Part shown: positions 49,511 through 58,511 of the stretch, one piece after another
Layout of the letters: each line of letters starts with the position of its first letter
Position numbering within the stretch: position 1 is the first letter of the stretch
Source of the DNA: Microbispora hainanensis
GTDB taxonomy: Bacteria > Actinomycetota > Actinomycetes > Streptosporangiales > Streptosporangiaceae
NCBI RefSeq assembly: GCF_006874475.1
Contig: NZ_VIRM01000003.1
Span: forward strand, 62,001-126,000
Direction of reading: 5' to 3'
DNA: 64,000 nucleotides
Position numbers and translations under genes: made by a program
The notes under the pieces: generated by a model
The model's database searches: none
What the model was told of the DNA's origin: nothing
What the model saw: the letters and a program-made list of their open reading frames with translations, nothing else

Positions 49511-49529
49511 GCTCTTTTTTCCAATCAGC

Positions 49530-49558
49530 TTGACCTTTGGGAGTGTCGGCTTTACCGT
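49530..49558 (+). promoter_or_regulatory. Probable bldD promoter
   Basis: TTGACC (49530-49535) and TACCGT (49553-49558) are separated by 17 bases. Transcription would begin near 49565, leaving a leader of about 150 bases. Confidence 0.6.
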
Positions 49559-49715
49559 CACTGTCCGTAACCACAACACGCGACCTTCCTGGGTAAAACC
49601 CGACGCAGCGGTCACCGAAGGTGCCGGTCTCGGGCACCAGCCCCGGTGTTCGGAACGCTTAGGACAAGGACGCACAATCAAGTGAGAAGAGACATAGAAA
49701 GCCGGGGGCCACACG

Positions 49716-50210
49716 ATGCCGTCTGACTACGCCAAGTCGCTGGGCGCGCGCCTGCGCGCCATCCGGACCCAGCAGGGGCTGTCCCTGCACGGTGTGGAAG
49801 AGAAGTCCCGCGGACGGTGGAAGGCCGTCGTCGTGGGCTCCTACGAGCGGGGCGACCGCGCGGTGACCGTGCAGAAACTCGCCGAGCTCGCGGATTTCTA
49901 CGGAGTGCCGGTGTCGGAGCTTCTTCCGGGCGGAGCCGCCCCCAGCCCGCTTGCGCCCGCTCCCAAGTTGGTCATCGACCTTGAGCGCCTTTCACAGCTG
50001 CCGAAGGACAAGGCCGGCCCGCTTGCCCGTTACGCCGCGACCATCCAGAGCCAGCGGGGTGACTACAACGGCAAGGTGCTGTCCATCCGGCAGGAGGACC
50101 TGCGCTCGCTGGCGGTCATCTATGACAAGTCACCGGTCGAGCTGACCGAGGAGTTCATCCACTGGGGCGTGCTCGACGCGGAGGCCCGTCGCGCCGTCGA
50201 GTCCTTCTGA
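49716..50210 (+). CDS. bldD: Developmental master regulator BldD
   Basis: The 164-residue protein has an N-terminal XRE-type HTH (SLGARLRAIRTQQGLSLHGV, VVGSYERGDRAVTVQKLAELADFYGV). The C-terminal domain carries the c-di-GMP signature RGDYNGKVLSIRQED: Arg114, Asp116, Arg125 and Asp128, spaced RxD-x8-RxxD. c-di-GMP-driven dimers repress sporulation genes during vegetative growth. This indicates a developing, mycelial organism. It has its own promoter region. Confidence 0.96.
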   Translation: MPSDYAKSLGARLRAIRTQQGLSLHGVEEKSRGRWKAVVVGSYERGDRAVTVQKLAELADFYGVPVSELLPGGAAPSPLAPAPKLVIDLERLSQLPKDKAGPLARYAATIQSQRGDYNGKVLSIRQEDLRSLAVIYDKSPVELTEEFIHWGVLDAEARRAVESF

Positions 50211-50414
50211 CAACCTCACGCCCGGACGCGGCTCCCCGTGACGATGCCGGCCTTCTCCGGCACGCGTCGTGCCTGACGGAGCACGCCTGCCGCGGGTGGC
50301 CCGGGCGGCGCCTTCGCGGCATCGGCGCCGGCGGTCCTCTTCGTCACGGGCGGCGCCTCCGCAACGGGGAGCCGCCCGTACGACTGATTCCCGCCATGCG
50401 GGGATAGGCAGGAC

Positions 50415-51659
50415 ATGACGTTTTTCGTGGGCTCCGAGGTGGGCAGGCTTCGCCGGGTTCTGGTCGACATACCCGAACTCGCGCTCAAACGGCTCACCCC
50501 GGGCAACAAGGACGGCCTGCTGTTCGACGACGTGCTGTGGGTGCAGCGCGCGCTGGAGGAGCACCGGGAGTGGTGCGAGGTGCTCGCCGGGCGCGGCGTC
50601 GAGGTGCACCACCTCCGCGACCTCCTGCGGGAGGTGATCGAGATCCCCGACGCGCGCAAGCACATCCTCGACGGCAGCGTCGACGAGCACTGGTTCGGCC
50701 CGCTGGCCGCCGACGCGATCCGCAACGCCCTCGACGCCCTCGACGCGGACACGCTCGCGCCGCTGCTGCTCGGCGGGATCACCAAACGCGAGATCCTCGA
50801 ACTGGGCTGTGACCCGGCCTCCATCGTCTTCCACACGCTCGGCCTGGACGACTTCGTCCTCCCGCCGCTGCCCAACCACCTGTTCGCCCGCGACACCTCC
50901 TGCTGGATATACGACGGGGTGTCGATCAATCCCATGCGCAAGAAGGCGCGCAGGCGGGAGACCGTCAACTACGAGGCGGTCTACCGGTGGCACCCGCTGT
51001 TCGCCCCGGGCTACGGCAACCCGGACGGCGGCGGTTTCAACGTCTGGTACGACGGCGTGCGCATGGCCCCGGCCACCATCGAGGGCGGCGACGTCCTGGT
51101 GCTCGGTGACGGCGTCGTGCTCGTCGGGGTGAGCGAGCGCACCCAGCCGCAGGCCGTGGAGATGCTGGCGACCAACCTGTTCCGATCGGGGTCGGCGACC
51201 CGCATCGTGGCGCTCGACCTGCCCAAGACCCGTGCGTTCATGCACCTCGACACCGTGATGACCAACGTCGACGTGGGCGTGTTCACGAAGTACGCCGGGC
51301 TCGGCATGCTCCCCTCCTACACGGTGGAGCCGGGCGACACCGACAAGGAGCTGAAGGTCACCGATCACCCGCCGGAGGACATGCACAAGGCGATCGCCCG
51401 GGCCATCGGCCTCGACGACATCAAGGTCCTCACGCCGACGCAGGACGTGCACGCGGCCGAGCGGGAGCAGTGGGACGACGGCTGCAACGTGCTGGCGCTG
51501 GAACCCGGCGTGGTCGTGGCCTACGAGCGCAACACCACGACCAACAACCATCTGCGCAGGCACGGCATCGAGGTCATCACCATCCGGGGCAGCGAGCTCG
51601 GCCGCGGCCGCGGCGGGCCGCGGTGCATGAGCTGCCCCCTGGAGCGCGACCCCGTCTGA
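50415..51659 (+). CDS. arcA: Arginine deiminase
   Basis: The 414-residue guanidino-group hydrolase has N-terminal [44 protein letters not shown] and the catalytic cysteine Cys404 in [13 protein letters not shown]. It converts arginine to citrulline and ammonia. The companions arcB, arcC and arcD are not adjacent, so it may serve nitrogen or pH supply rather than ATP generation here. It is separated from bldD by 204 bases with a small hairpin (TGCCGG...CCGGCA at 50245-50262). Confidence 0.95.
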   Translation: MTFFVGSEVGRLRRVLVDIPELALKRLTPGNKDGLLFDDVLWVQRALEEHREWCEVLAGRGVEVHHLRDLLREVIEIPDARKHILDGSVDEHWFGPLAADAIRNALDALDADTLAPLLLGGITKREILELGCDPASIVFHTLGLDDFVLPPLPNHLFARDTSCWIYDGVSINPMRKKARRRETVNYEAVYRWHPLFAPGYGNPDGGGFNVWYDGVRMAPATIEGGDVLVLGDGVVLVGVSERTQPQAVEMLATNLFRSGSATRIVALDLPKTRAFMHLDTVMTNVDVGVFTKYAGLGMLPSYTVEPGDTDKELKVTDHPPEDMHKAIARAIGLDDIKVLTPTQDVHAAEREQWDDGCNVLALEPGVVVAYERNTTTNNHLRRHGIEVITIRGSELGRGRGGPRCMSCPLERDPV

Positions 51660-51713
51660 CCGCCCCCGCGATCCCGCCGGCCCGGATCCCTCACGGTACG
51701 CAAGCGTGTGAGT

Positions 51714-51719
51714 ATGGTT
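51714..51719 (+). promoter_or_regulatory. -10 box for a leaderless antitoxin transcript
   Basis: TATGGT lies six bases before the ATG at 51726, so transcription should begin at the start codon. No ribosome-binding site is present. Confidence 0.5.
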
Positions 51720-51725
51720 CCCGCT

Positions 51726-51995
51726 ATGAACGGAGGCAGGAAGGCGCGGATAACGATCACTGTGGACCCCGCCGTGCTTGCGTACGCCGAGCACCTCGTG
51801 GCGGCCGGCAAGGCCACCAGTGTGGCCGCCGTCTTCAACGACGCCATCGCGGAAAAGCGCATCACCGAGCAGCGCGCGCTCGCCCTGCTGCGCGAACGCG
51901 CCCGCCATGCCGACCCCGAACGAGTGGCCCGCATGATGCGGCATGTGAACCGCCAGCTCGCCGAGCATGGTTTCCCGGCGGCGTCCGGTGAGTGA
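51726..51995 (+). CDS. Antitoxin-like protein of a type II toxin-antitoxin pair
   Basis: The 89-residue protein starts with a ribbon-like DNA-binding segment (RKARITITVDPAVLAYAEHLVAAGK) followed by helices (TSVAAVFNDAIAEKR, ALALLRERARHADPERVARMMRHVNRQL), the layout of VapB/RHH-type antitoxins. It overlaps the toxin remnant by eight bases. It would neutralise and autoregulate, though the partner is broken here. The ATG at 51726 is preferred over upstream GTG 51708 and ATG 51714 because of the -10 box. Confidence 0.75.
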   Translation: MNGGRKARITITVDPAVLAYAEHLVAAGKATSVAAVFNDAIAEKRITEQRALALLRERARHADPERVARMMRHVNRQLAEHGFPAASGE

Positions 51996-52423
51996 CTTCA
52001 CCCCCACGCCTTACATCCTCACCACCAGCGTGCTGACCGACGTCGCCCGCGGGGACGCGGACCTGATCGGCCTCCTGCAGGACTTCGACCGGGCCGGTCA
52101 GACGCTCGTCGTCCCCGCGCTGGCGGCCGCCGGGGCGCTCCTCGACGGCCGCGGCACGCCGGAGGCCCAGACCCTGCTCGCCCGCCGGCCTGGCCGCGTT
52201 CGAGCATGCCGTCGTCGCCCCGCTGGACGGCATCGCACAATCCGCCAAGCTCGTCGACACGATGGCCGTCACCGGCCTCGACATCCATGACGCTCACGCC
52301 GCCGCCATCGCGGACGTGTCGGTCTGCCCGATCCTCACCCTGCGCGGCGGCAAATGGCAGCGACCGTCCCGGGCCCTGGACAACCCGCTGCACGTCATCG
52401 AGATCGCCGACCCAGACGAATAG
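51988..52423 (+). pseudogene. PIN-like (VapC-type) toxin, frameshifted
   Basis: The first frame reads SDFTPTPYILTTSVLTDVARGD and continues to about 52180. The sequence then goes on sensibly only in the next frame (GLAAFEHAVVAPLDGIAQSA, TGLDIHDAHAAAIADVSVCP) to TAG at 52421-52423. A one-base insertion around 52172-52187, in a run of C and G, explains the break. The first metal-binding Asp of PIN domains (usually LDTS) is Thr (LTTS). The gene is therefore probably inactive, unless the frameshift is a sequencing error or is read through. Confidence 0.75.
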
Positions 52424-52580
52424 GCCCCATGCGGCACGTTCGTGAGGCCCGACGCTTGCGGCCCAAGGCGCGGCGTCAGCCGGGCCATGCGCGCGATGGG
52501 CCCACAGCCCAGAACTCGGCGCAAGCCCGCGATGGGCAGGCGCGGTGCCAACCTGCCGGGGCAGGACGCCGGATGTGGCG

Positions 52581-53018
52581 TCAGCCGGCCATGGGGAGGG
52601 TGGGGCGGCCGGGCAGGCCGAGGATCGACTCGACCTCGCCGACGAACCTGTCCGCCTCCGCTATGATTTCCTCCGCGTCGTTCTGCGTAACGGCGCGGAC
52701 CATGCCGGCCTCGGCCGCCGCGCGCTTGGTCGCGCTCACCGCGAAGTAGGCCGCCCAGTCCGCGAGCTTGGGTTCGGCCTCCGGGAGCAGCTCCCAGGCG
52801 CTGCGCAGCCGCCGCCTGCGGCCGTCCATCGGACGTGGACGGGCCGCGAGGATCCCGGCGGCCGCTCGGAGGGCCGCCAGATGGGCCGACACGTAGCGGT
52901 CCGCGGGGGTGGGCCCGACGGTGGCGTCCGCGAGGCATGCCCTGGCGTCCGCGAGGTGTGCCAGAACCGCCTGCGAGAGCCGGGGCCCGCTCTTCTGATC
53001 GTCGTTCTGCTCAGTCAT
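52581..53018 (-). CDS. SAV_6107 family HEPN domain-containing protein
   Basis: The 145-residue helical protein matches the actinobacterial SAV_6107 HEPN group: LAHLADARACLADATVGPTPADRYVSAHLAALRAAAGILAARPRP, then LRSAWELLPEAEPKLADWAAYFAVSATKRAAAEAG. HEPN domains often act in RNA cleavage or DNA-damage and defence pathways; the catalytic RxxxxH is not evident. The ATG at 53018 follows AAGGAGG. Two LexA-like boxes lie about 270 bases upstream with no gene between. Confidence 0.85.
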   Translation of the reverse strand: MTEQNDDQKSGPRLSQAVLAHLADARACLADATVGPTPADRYVSAHLAALRAAAGILAARPRPMDGRRRRLRSAWELLPEAEPKLADWAAYFAVSATKRAAAEAGMVRAVTQNDAEEIIAEADRFVGEVESILGLPGRPTLPMAG

Positions 53019-53284
53019 GCCCGCCTCCTTGAGTCGTGGCACTCCGGCGAAGGTTGCCGGTGACCTCACAGTCGCAGACCGCACCGACAATTTCGCCGGC
53101 CGGAGATCCCGCGAACCGCTCGAGATCGCCCGGCGCTTTCCCAGGCTCCCGTGGGCGGCCGGACGAGGAGCTTCCCCTCTCCCCGTCCGGCCCACGCCGC
53201 GGGCCGTGCCGCATTCGTCTCCGCCGACGACGAAGGCACGAATCCAACGGGGTGGGCGCGAGCCGCGAGTCCCACGCCCACTCC
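53019..53284. other. Untranslated or uncharacterised gap upstream of the HEPN gene
   Basis: This stretch between the HEPN start and the SOS boxes has open frames on both strands but none with a ribosome-binding site or recognisable protein. A frame of 75 codons begins at an ATG inside the SOS box (53293 down to 53066). It may be a long leader or a decayed gene. Confidence 0.5.
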
Positions 53285-53302
53285 ATCGAACATAGATTCG
53301 AT
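53285..53302. promoter_or_regulatory. LexA-like SOS box 1
   Basis: ATCGAACATAGATTCGAT has perfect ATCGAA/TTCGAT arms and fits the actinobacterial consensus CGAAC-N4-GTTCG with one change. Confidence 0.75.
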
Positions 53303-53326
53303 CATGTCCCCTGTCAAGGCTGTCAA

Positions 53327-53340
53327 CGAAAACATGTTCG
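53327..53340. promoter_or_regulatory. LexA-like SOS box 2
   Basis: CGAAAACATGTTCG fits the same consensus with one change in the left half and lies 42 bases from box 1 (start to start), about four helical turns. Confidence 0.65.
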
Positions 53341-53374
53341 AGGACCGCGTTCGAAACGGGAGCCGGCAGACGAC

Positions 53375-53413
53375 GGAGGGGCCCCGCGCGACCATCTCGC
53401 GCGGGGCCCCTCC
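53375..53413 (-). terminator. Strong terminator hairpin after the L,D-transpeptidase gene
   Basis: A perfect 17-base stem (left arm GGAGGGGCCCCGCGCGA, right arm its exact complement) with loop CCATC lies ten bases past the stop. There is no T-run on the transcribed side, so release may rely on the stem alone, as is common in GC-rich actinobacteria. Confidence 0.8.
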
Positions 53414-53423
53414 ATAAAGGGAA

Positions 53424-54320
53424 TCAGCGCCGGAAGGCGCCCCTGACGTGCACCGGAACGCCCTTGCCGAGCATGCGCGGCAGGATCTCGGCCACGCTCA
53501 TGGGCAGACGTACGCAGCCGTGCGAGGCCGGATAGAGCGGCACCGACAGCGCGCCGTGGAGCGCGATGCCGCCGTTGAAGAAGATGGGGTTGTAGAGCTG
53601 CCCCAGGTAGGACCGGTGCCAGCCCTTGACCCGCCAGGTGGTCCTGTAGTCGCCGGTCGGCGTGCGGGCGCTGCCGGAGAACCGCTGCCGCTTGCCGTTC
53701 CAGGTGGCGTACTCGGTGTAGGGGATGCCACTGCCGCTGGAGATGTGGCTGATCAGCACCGGCACGCCGCCCCGATACAGAACCATCACCTGCTTGGTCA
53801 GGTTCACCTCGACGCGGCTCGCCCTGCCCCTGGGCACCAGGACCTTGGGCGCCCGGGGGTTCTCGAGCGCCCTCCAGGTGCGGGCGGCGATCGTGCTGGT
53901 CGGCGTGATCCCCTGCACCTTCTGGAACGCCCAGACCGCCATCAGCGTGGCCCCGCCATACCGGCCGTCGACGCTGCCGGGCACATACCCGAGCTCCTTG
54001 AGGCGGGCCTGCAGCGCCTTGACGGCGGAGCCCTTGGCGCCGAGCTTGAGCGTCTTGCCCGGGGCGGTGAACGGCGCGTAACCGGCGGCACGTGCGGGGA
54101 CGGCGCCCCGCGCCGGAAGCGCCGCAATCGCCGGGAGCGCCGGGAGCGCCGAGGACGGCGAGAACGCAGGAAGCGCCCCAAGCACGGCCCCCGTGGTCAC
54201 GGCCCTCGCGGGCACGACGGTGCCCGCCTGCGCGGTGCCTGCGGCGCCGGTCGCCGCGAAGGCCGTCGCGAACGTCACGACCCCGGCCGCGACGAGCAGT
54301 CTCCGTCGACCCCTCATCAT
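53424..54320 (-). CDS. L,D-transpeptidase (YkuD) with peptidoglycan-binding domain
   Basis: The 298-residue exported protein has a signal peptide (RGRRRLLVAAGVVTFATAFAATG), an Ala/Pro-rich linker and a PG-binding_1 domain (LGAKGSAVKALQARLKELGYVPG). A C-terminal YkuD domain has the catalytic motif HGALSVPLYPASHGCVRLP. It forms 3-3 cross-links in peptidoglycan outside the membrane. The ATG at 54320 follows AGGGGG; the ATG at 54335 has no site. Confidence 0.93.
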   Translation of the reverse strand: MMRGRRRLLVAAGVVTFATAFAATGAAGTAQAGTVVPARAVTTGAVLGALPAFSPSSALPALPAIAALPARGAVPARAAGYAPFTAPGKTLKLGAKGSAVKALQARLKELGYVPGSVDGRYGGATLMAVWAFQKVQGITPTSTIAARTWRALENPRAPKVLVPRGRASRVEVNLTKQVMVLYRGGVPVLISHISSGSGIPYTEYATWNGKRQRFSGSARTPTGDYRTTWRVKGWHRSYLGQLYNPIFFNGGIALHGALSVPLYPASHGCVRLPMSVAEILPRMLGKGVPVHVRGAFRR

Positions 54321-54434
54321 GACCAACCCCCTCATAAGCCGGTTTCTCGATCAAAGGACTCACCTTACGGTCCGATTGTGAGCCGCGTGATCGTAAGTGG
54401 CCATAATCCGCCGCGCATGTCCTGGCAATCCGTT

Positions 54435-54440
54435 TAGAGT
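54435..54440 (+). promoter_or_regulatory. -10 box for a leaderless transcript
   Basis: TAGAGT is six bases before the GTG at 54447. Confidence 0.5.
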
Positions 54441-54446
54441 GACCGG

Positions 54447-54923
54447 GTGGCAGAAAAGTTGCATCCGAACGTCGTCCGGGTTCAGGAGGCCCTGCGGGCC
54501 CACGCGGTGACGGGCGAGGTCGTCGTGCTCGACGAGGCCGCGCCGACGGCCGCCACGGCGGCGGCCCAGCTCGGCTGCGAGGTCGGCGCGATCGCCAACA
54601 GCCTGATCTTCGACGCGGACGGCGCGCCGCTGCTGGTGCTGACCAGCGGGGCCCACCGTGTGAACACCGATCTGATCGCGCGCCTCGTGGGCGCGGCGAA
54701 GGTGCGGCGGGCCACGCCGGAGTTCGTCCGCGAGCACACCGGGCAGCCCATCGGCGGCGTCGCCCCGGTCGGCCACCCCGCGCCCGTACGGACGCTGGTG
54801 GACACCTGGCTGAGCAAGCACGACGTGGTCTGGGCCGCCGCCGGGCACCCCCACACCGTCTTCCCGACGTCCTATGACGAGCTGCTGCGCATCACCGGGG
54901 GCACGGCCGCGGACGTGGAGTGA
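54447..54923 (+). CDS. YbaK/EbsC family aminoacyl-tRNA deacylase-like protein
   Basis: The 158-residue single-domain protein has the YbaK fold signatures: AAQLGCEVGAIANSLIFDADG (with the conserved Lys position replaced by Asn), LVLTSGAHRVNTDLIARLVGAAKVRRA, EHTGQPIGGVAPVGHP and WAAAGHPHTVFPTSYDELL. Members hydrolyse mischarged tRNA. The usual catalytic Lys of the IANSL segment (often VKSL) is absent, so activity is uncertain. It is probably leaderless. Confidence 0.85.
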   Translation: MAEKLHPNVVRVQEALRAHAVTGEVVVLDEAAPTAATAAAQLGCEVGAIANSLIFDADGAPLLVLTSGAHRVNTDLIARLVGAAKVRRATPEFVREHTGQPIGGVAPVGHPAPVRTLVDTWLSKHDVVWAAAGHPHTVFPTSYDELLRITGGTAADVE

Positions 54924-54954
54924 CGCCTGCCGAACCGGCCCGGCGTCGTTTTGC

Positions 54955-54960
54955 TAGTGT
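54955..54960 (+). promoter_or_regulatory. -10 box for a leaderless transcript
   Basis: TAGTGT is seven bases before the GTG at 54968. Confidence 0.5.
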
Positions 54961-54967
54961 GCGACGA

Positions 54968-55546
54968 GTGATCCGACTGCGACGGGTGGGGCCCGACGAG
55001 TTCAGGGCCGTGCTGGACACCGTGCTGGAGATCTACACGGTCGCCATGCGCCCGCCGTCGGACCAGCTCGCGGGGCGCATGGCGATCATGCGCAACCACG
55101 CCACCTATCCCGACTTCGACTGTGTGCTCGCCGAGGACGCGCAGGCCTCCGTCATCGCCGGCTTCGCGTACGGCTTCCACGGCGGCCAGGGGCAGTGGTG
55201 GCACGACGTCGTGCGGGGGGCGCTGCAGGACCGGGCCGGGCCGCTGGTGGCGGACGACTGGTTCGGCGACGCCCTGGAGATCGCCGAGATCCACGTGCGC
55301 CCCGAATATCAGGGCCGGGGCGTCGGCCGGCGGATGATCCACGCGCTGTGCGAGGGCCGCCCGGAGCGTACGGCCGTGCTGTCGACGCACGACGCCCCCA
55401 CGGTGGCCAGGCATCTCTACCGGGACGTCGGGTTCGCCGACCTGATGACCCGGTTCGTCTTCCCCGGCGGCTACGAGGAGTACGTCATCGCCGGCGTGCG
55501 GCTGCCACTGGCCGTGCGCGAAGCCTCCAGGGCCGGGGAAGGCTGA
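54968..55546 (+). CDS. GNAT family N-acetyltransferase
   Basis: The 192-residue protein has the acetyl-CoA-binding motif A in IAEIHVRPEYQGRGVGRRMIHALCEG and a downstream HDAPTVARHLYRDVGFADL. The N-terminal start at GTG 54968 (VIRLRRVGPDEF) fits a leaderless transcript; a longer frame from 54920 runs into the previous gene. The substrate is unknown. It lies between the YbaK protein and the convergent metF. Confidence 0.87.
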   Translation: MIRLRRVGPDEFRAVLDTVLEIYTVAMRPPSDQLAGRMAIMRNHATYPDFDCVLAEDAQASVIAGFAYGFHGGQGQWWHDVVRGALQDRAGPLVADDWFGDALEIAEIHVRPEYQGRGVGRRMIHALCEGRPERTAVLSTHDAPTVARHLYRDVGFADLMTRFVFPGGYEEYVIAGVRLPLAVREASRAGEG

Positions 55547-55560
55547 CGGGACCGGCCGGC

Positions 55561-56490
55561 TCAGCCGGCCACGGCGGCGGGCACGCTGTGCAGCGCCTGG
55601 AACACCTCGCGGGTCGCGCTCGACCGGTTGAAGGTGATGAAGTGGATGCCGGGCGCGCCCTCGTCGAGGAGCTTGCGGCACAGCTCGACGGCGTGCTCGA
55701 TGCCGAGGCGGCGGACCGCGGCCGGGTCGTCGGCGACGGCCTCGAACCGCTCGGCCACCTCGGGCGGGAACGGCGCGCCGGACAGCTGCTCCGACCTGGC
55801 GATCGTGCTCATCTGCGTGACGGGCATGATCCCGGGGATGATCGGGGTGTCGCACCCGTGGGCCGCCACGCGGTCACGCAGCCGCAGGTAGTCCTCCGCC
55901 CTGAAGAACATCTGGGTGATCGCGTAGTCCGCGCCGGCCCGGCACTTCTGCACGAAATACTTCGTGTCCGACTCGATGGTCGCCGACCTGGGGTGCTTGT
56001 ACGGGAAGGCCGCCACCCCCACGCAGAAGTCGCCCGCCTGGCGGATCAGCCGCACCAGCTCCTCGGCGTACAGCACGCCCTCCGGGTGCTTGACCCACTC
56101 GTCCAGGGGGTTGCCGCCGCGCGGGTCGCCGCGTACGGCGAGGATGTTGCGCACGCCCGCGTCGGCGAACCTGCCGACGAGGTGGCGCAGCTCGCGGATC
56201 GAGTGGTCGACCGCGGTGAAGTGGGCGACGGGGGTCAGCGTGGTCTCGTGCGCCAGCCGCTCGACGATGTCCACCGTGCGGTCCCGGGTCGAGCCGCCGG
56301 CGCCGTAGGTCACGGAGACGAACGTCGGGCGCAGGCCCTCCAGCTCACGGATCGCCCGCCACAGCTGCCGCTCCCCCTCGTCGGTCTTCGGCGGCATGAA
56401 CTCGAACGAGAACGAGCGCTCACCCGCGGCCAGCAGTTCGCGGACCGTCGGGACGCGATCAGGAAGCCGCGAGGGCAGACCGAGAGCCAT
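55561..56490 (-). CDS. metF: 5,10-methylenetetrahydrofolate reductase
   Basis: The 309-residue flavoenzyme has [14 protein letters not shown] (catalytic Glu), [24 protein letters not shown] and GIMPVTQ. It makes methyltetrahydrofolate for methionine synthesis. The ATG at 56490 is seven bases after a -10 box TACCCT, so leaderless expression is likely. An upstream extension to 56550 has no support. Confidence 0.95.
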   Translation of the reverse strand: MALGLPSRLPDRVPTVRELLAAGERSFSFEFMPPKTDEGERQLWRAIRELEGLRPTFVSVTYGAGGSTRDRTVDIVERLAHETTLTPVAHFTAVDHSIRELRHLVGRFADAGVRNILAVRGDPRGGNPLDEWVKHPEGVLYAEELVRLIRQAGDFCVGVAAFPYKHPRSATIESDTKYFVQKCRAGADYAITQMFFRAEDYLRLRDRVAAHGCDTPIIPGIMPVTQMSTIARSEQLSGAPFPPEVAERFEAVADDPAAVRRLGIEHAVELCRKLLDEGAPGIHFITFNRSSATREVFQALHSVPAAVAG

Positions 56491-56497
56491 ACCGGCA

Positions 56498-56503
56498 AGG
56501 GTA
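56498..56503 (-). promoter_or_regulatory. -10 box of a leaderless metF transcript
   Basis: TACCCT on the minus strand is seven bases before the metF ATG. Confidence 0.5.
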
Positions 56504-56618
56504 CAGCGATGGTGGTTTTGACGGCCGTCACAGTCTTGCAATGTGGACATTTGCCCTATCAGAGCGAGATGACACGCTTGGAGGGGATCTGCTGATGGGT
56601 GTCTGGATCAACCCCGGT

Positions 56619-56624
56619 TAGTCT
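56619..56624 (+). promoter_or_regulatory. -10 box of the polyprenyl synthase gene
   Basis: TAGTCT is six bases before the ATG at 56631. Confidence 0.5.
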
Positions 56625-56630
56625 CGGAAC

Positions 56631-57698
56631 ATGACCGCTTCCGCCGCCTCGCTCGATTCCATCCGTACGGAGGTGGACCTCGCACTCCGGGAGTTCCTCG
56701 ACCGGCAGCGACCACACTTCGGTGACCCTCATCTGGCCGCCCTGCTGTCCGCCGCGGAGGACTTCCTGGCCGGCGGCAAAAGGCTGCGGCCCGCCTTCTG
56801 TTACTGGGGCTGGCGCGCCGCCGGAGGAGGCGACGAGCCGGGGCTGCGCTTCGCCGCCGCCTCGCTGGAACTCCTCCAGGCCAGCGCGCTCATCCACGAT
56901 GACGTCATGGACGCGAGCGACGTGCGCCGGGGCATGCCGTCGGCGCACCGCCGGTTCGAACGCATGCACGCCGAGGCGGGCTGGCACGGCTCGGCGCCGC
57001 AGTTCGGCGAGGGCACGGCCGTGCTGCTGGGCAACCTGCTGCTGGTGTGGTCCGGGGAGATGTGGCGCACCAGCGGCCTTGCGCCCGAGGCGATCGCCGC
57101 CGCCCAGCCGATGCACGACTACATGCTCACCGAGCTGATGTGCGGGCAGTATCTGGACCTGCTCGAACAGGCACAGGGGGAGAGCACGTTCGACAGCGCG
57201 CTGCGGGTGGCGCTGTACAAGAGCGGGAAATACTCGGTCGAGCAGCCGCTCCGGCTCGGGCTCGTCCTCGCCGCCCGGGCCCGCCACGCCTGGATCGACC
57301 GGCTCTGCGTGCAGTACGGCCAGCAGGTGGGCATCGCCTTCCAGCTCCGCGACGACATCCTCGGCGTGTTCGGCGACCCGGCGGAGACCGGCAAGCCCGC
57401 CGGTGACGACCTTCGCGAGGGCAAGCGGACCGTCCTGATCGCGCGTGCGCTCGCCTCGGCCACCCCCGCCCAGACGGAGGTCGTACGGTCCCTGCTCGGC
57501 GACCCCGAGCTGGACGCCGAGGGGATCGGGCGGCTGCGCACGGTGATCGAGGAGACCGGTGCGCTGACGGCGTGCGAGGACATGATCAAGCGCTACCTCG
57601 ACGACGCGCTGCACGCCCTCGACCAGGCGCCGATCGAGGACGAGGCACGCGCCGCACTGGCCGCACTGGCCGTGGCGGCCACCTCCCGCCGCACCTGA
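56631..57698 (+). CDS. Polyprenyl diphosphate synthase
   Basis: The 355-residue all-helical trans-prenyltransferase has GGKRLRPAF, first Asp-rich motif HDDVMDASDVRRG, and second QLRDDILGVFGD, with KRTVLIA. It elongates allylic diphosphates with isopentenyl diphosphate. Residues before the first motif (AAASLELLQASALIHDD) suggest a product near GGPP size, but this is not certain. The position beside metF and the thi genes matches the gene order remembered from streptomycetes. Confidence 0.93.
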   Translation: MTASAASLDSIRTEVDLALREFLDRQRPHFGDPHLAALLSAAEDFLAGGKRLRPAFCYWGWRAAGGGDEPGLRFAAASLELLQASALIHDDVMDASDVRRGMPSAHRRFERMHAEAGWHGSAPQFGEGTAVLLGNLLLVWSGEMWRTSGLAPEAIAAAQPMHDYMLTELMCGQYLDLLEQAQGESTFDSALRVALYKSGKYSVEQPLRLGLVLAARARHAWIDRLCVQYGQQVGIAFQLRDDILGVFGDPAETGKPAGDDLREGKRTVLIARALASATPAQTEVVRSLLGDPELDAEGIGRLRTVIEETGALTACEDMIKRYLDDALHALDQAPIEDEARAALAALAVAATSRRT

Positions 57699-57829
57699 CG
57701 ACGGGCATTCCTCACCTGGCGCGGGCGTTCCGCCCCACCGGACGGCGAGCCTCCCGCTCCGCCTGACGCGGACGTTCCGCCGCGGGTGACGGGCGGGCGG
57801 CTCGCCGTGCCCGACGGCGGGCGCTGCGC

Positions 57830-58483
57830 TCAGAGCGGGACGGCGGACAGCCGTGCCTTGAGCTCGGCGGCGGCGGCGCCCGGATCGTCGGCCTCGGTGA
57901 TCGCGCGGACGACCACGGCGCGGCGCACGCCGTGCGCCATGACCTCGTCGAGGTTGCCCAGGTCGATGCCGCCGATGCCGAACCACGGCCGGTCGGCGCC
58001 CAGGCTCGCGGCGTGCTCCAGCAGCGCGGGGCCGGGCGCCGGGCGGCCGGGCTTGGTGGGCGTGGGCCAGATCGGCCCGCAGCAGAAGTAGTCCACGCCC
58101 GGCTCCACGGCGGCGGCCGACGCCTCGGCCGCCGAGTGCGTCGACCTGCCGATGAGCACGCCGGGGCCGAGGATCTCCCGCGCCACCGGGACCGGGAGGT
58201 CGTCCTGGCCGAGGTGCAGGATGTCGGGCCGGGCCGCGTAGGCCACATCCGCCCGGTCGTTCACCGCCAGCAGCGCACCGTGCCTGTCGCAGGCCGCGCG
58301 GAAGACCTCGAGCAGCTCCAGCTCCTCGCGCGCCTCCAGGCCCTTCTCCCTGAGCTGCACGATGTCCACCCCGCCGGACAGGACCGCGTCGAGGAACTTC
58401 TCCAGATCGCCGCGGTCCCTCCTGCCGTCAGTGCAGAGGTAGAGCCTGGCCTGCGCGAGCCGCTGTCGCCGGATGTCGTCCAC
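57830..58483 (-). CDS. thiE: Thiamine phosphate synthase
   Basis: The 217-residue TIM-barrel enzyme contains [63 protein letters not shown] and the pyrophosphate loop [11 protein letters not shown]. It joins HMP-PP and thiazole phosphate. The GTG start is taken at 58483. It sits alone on the minus strand, away from thiO-thiS-thiG, and no TPP riboswitch precedes it. Confidence 0.94.
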   Translation of the reverse strand: MDDIRRQRLAQARLYLCTDGRRDRGDLEKFLDAVLSGGVDIVQLREKGLEAREELELLEVFRAACDRHGALLAVNDRADVAYAARPDILHLGQDDLPVPVAREILGPGVLIGRSTHSAAEASAAAVEPGVDYFCCGPIWPTPTKPGRPAPGPALLEHAASLGADRPWFGIGGIDLGNLDEVMAHGVRRAVVVRAITEADDPGAAAAELKARLSAVPL

Positions 58484-58511
58484 CCGACCACAATGCCATG
58501 CGACGGCGGGG

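Noticed and set aside
50245..50262. Terminator after bldD
   Set aside because: The stem TGCCGG/CCGGCA is only six bases with no T-run, too weak to call.
51967..52290. Complete 107-codon toxin gene in one frame
   Set aside because: After about 52180 the translation becomes Arg-rich nonsense, while the adjacent frame gives a sensible continuation; reported as a frameshifted pseudogene instead.
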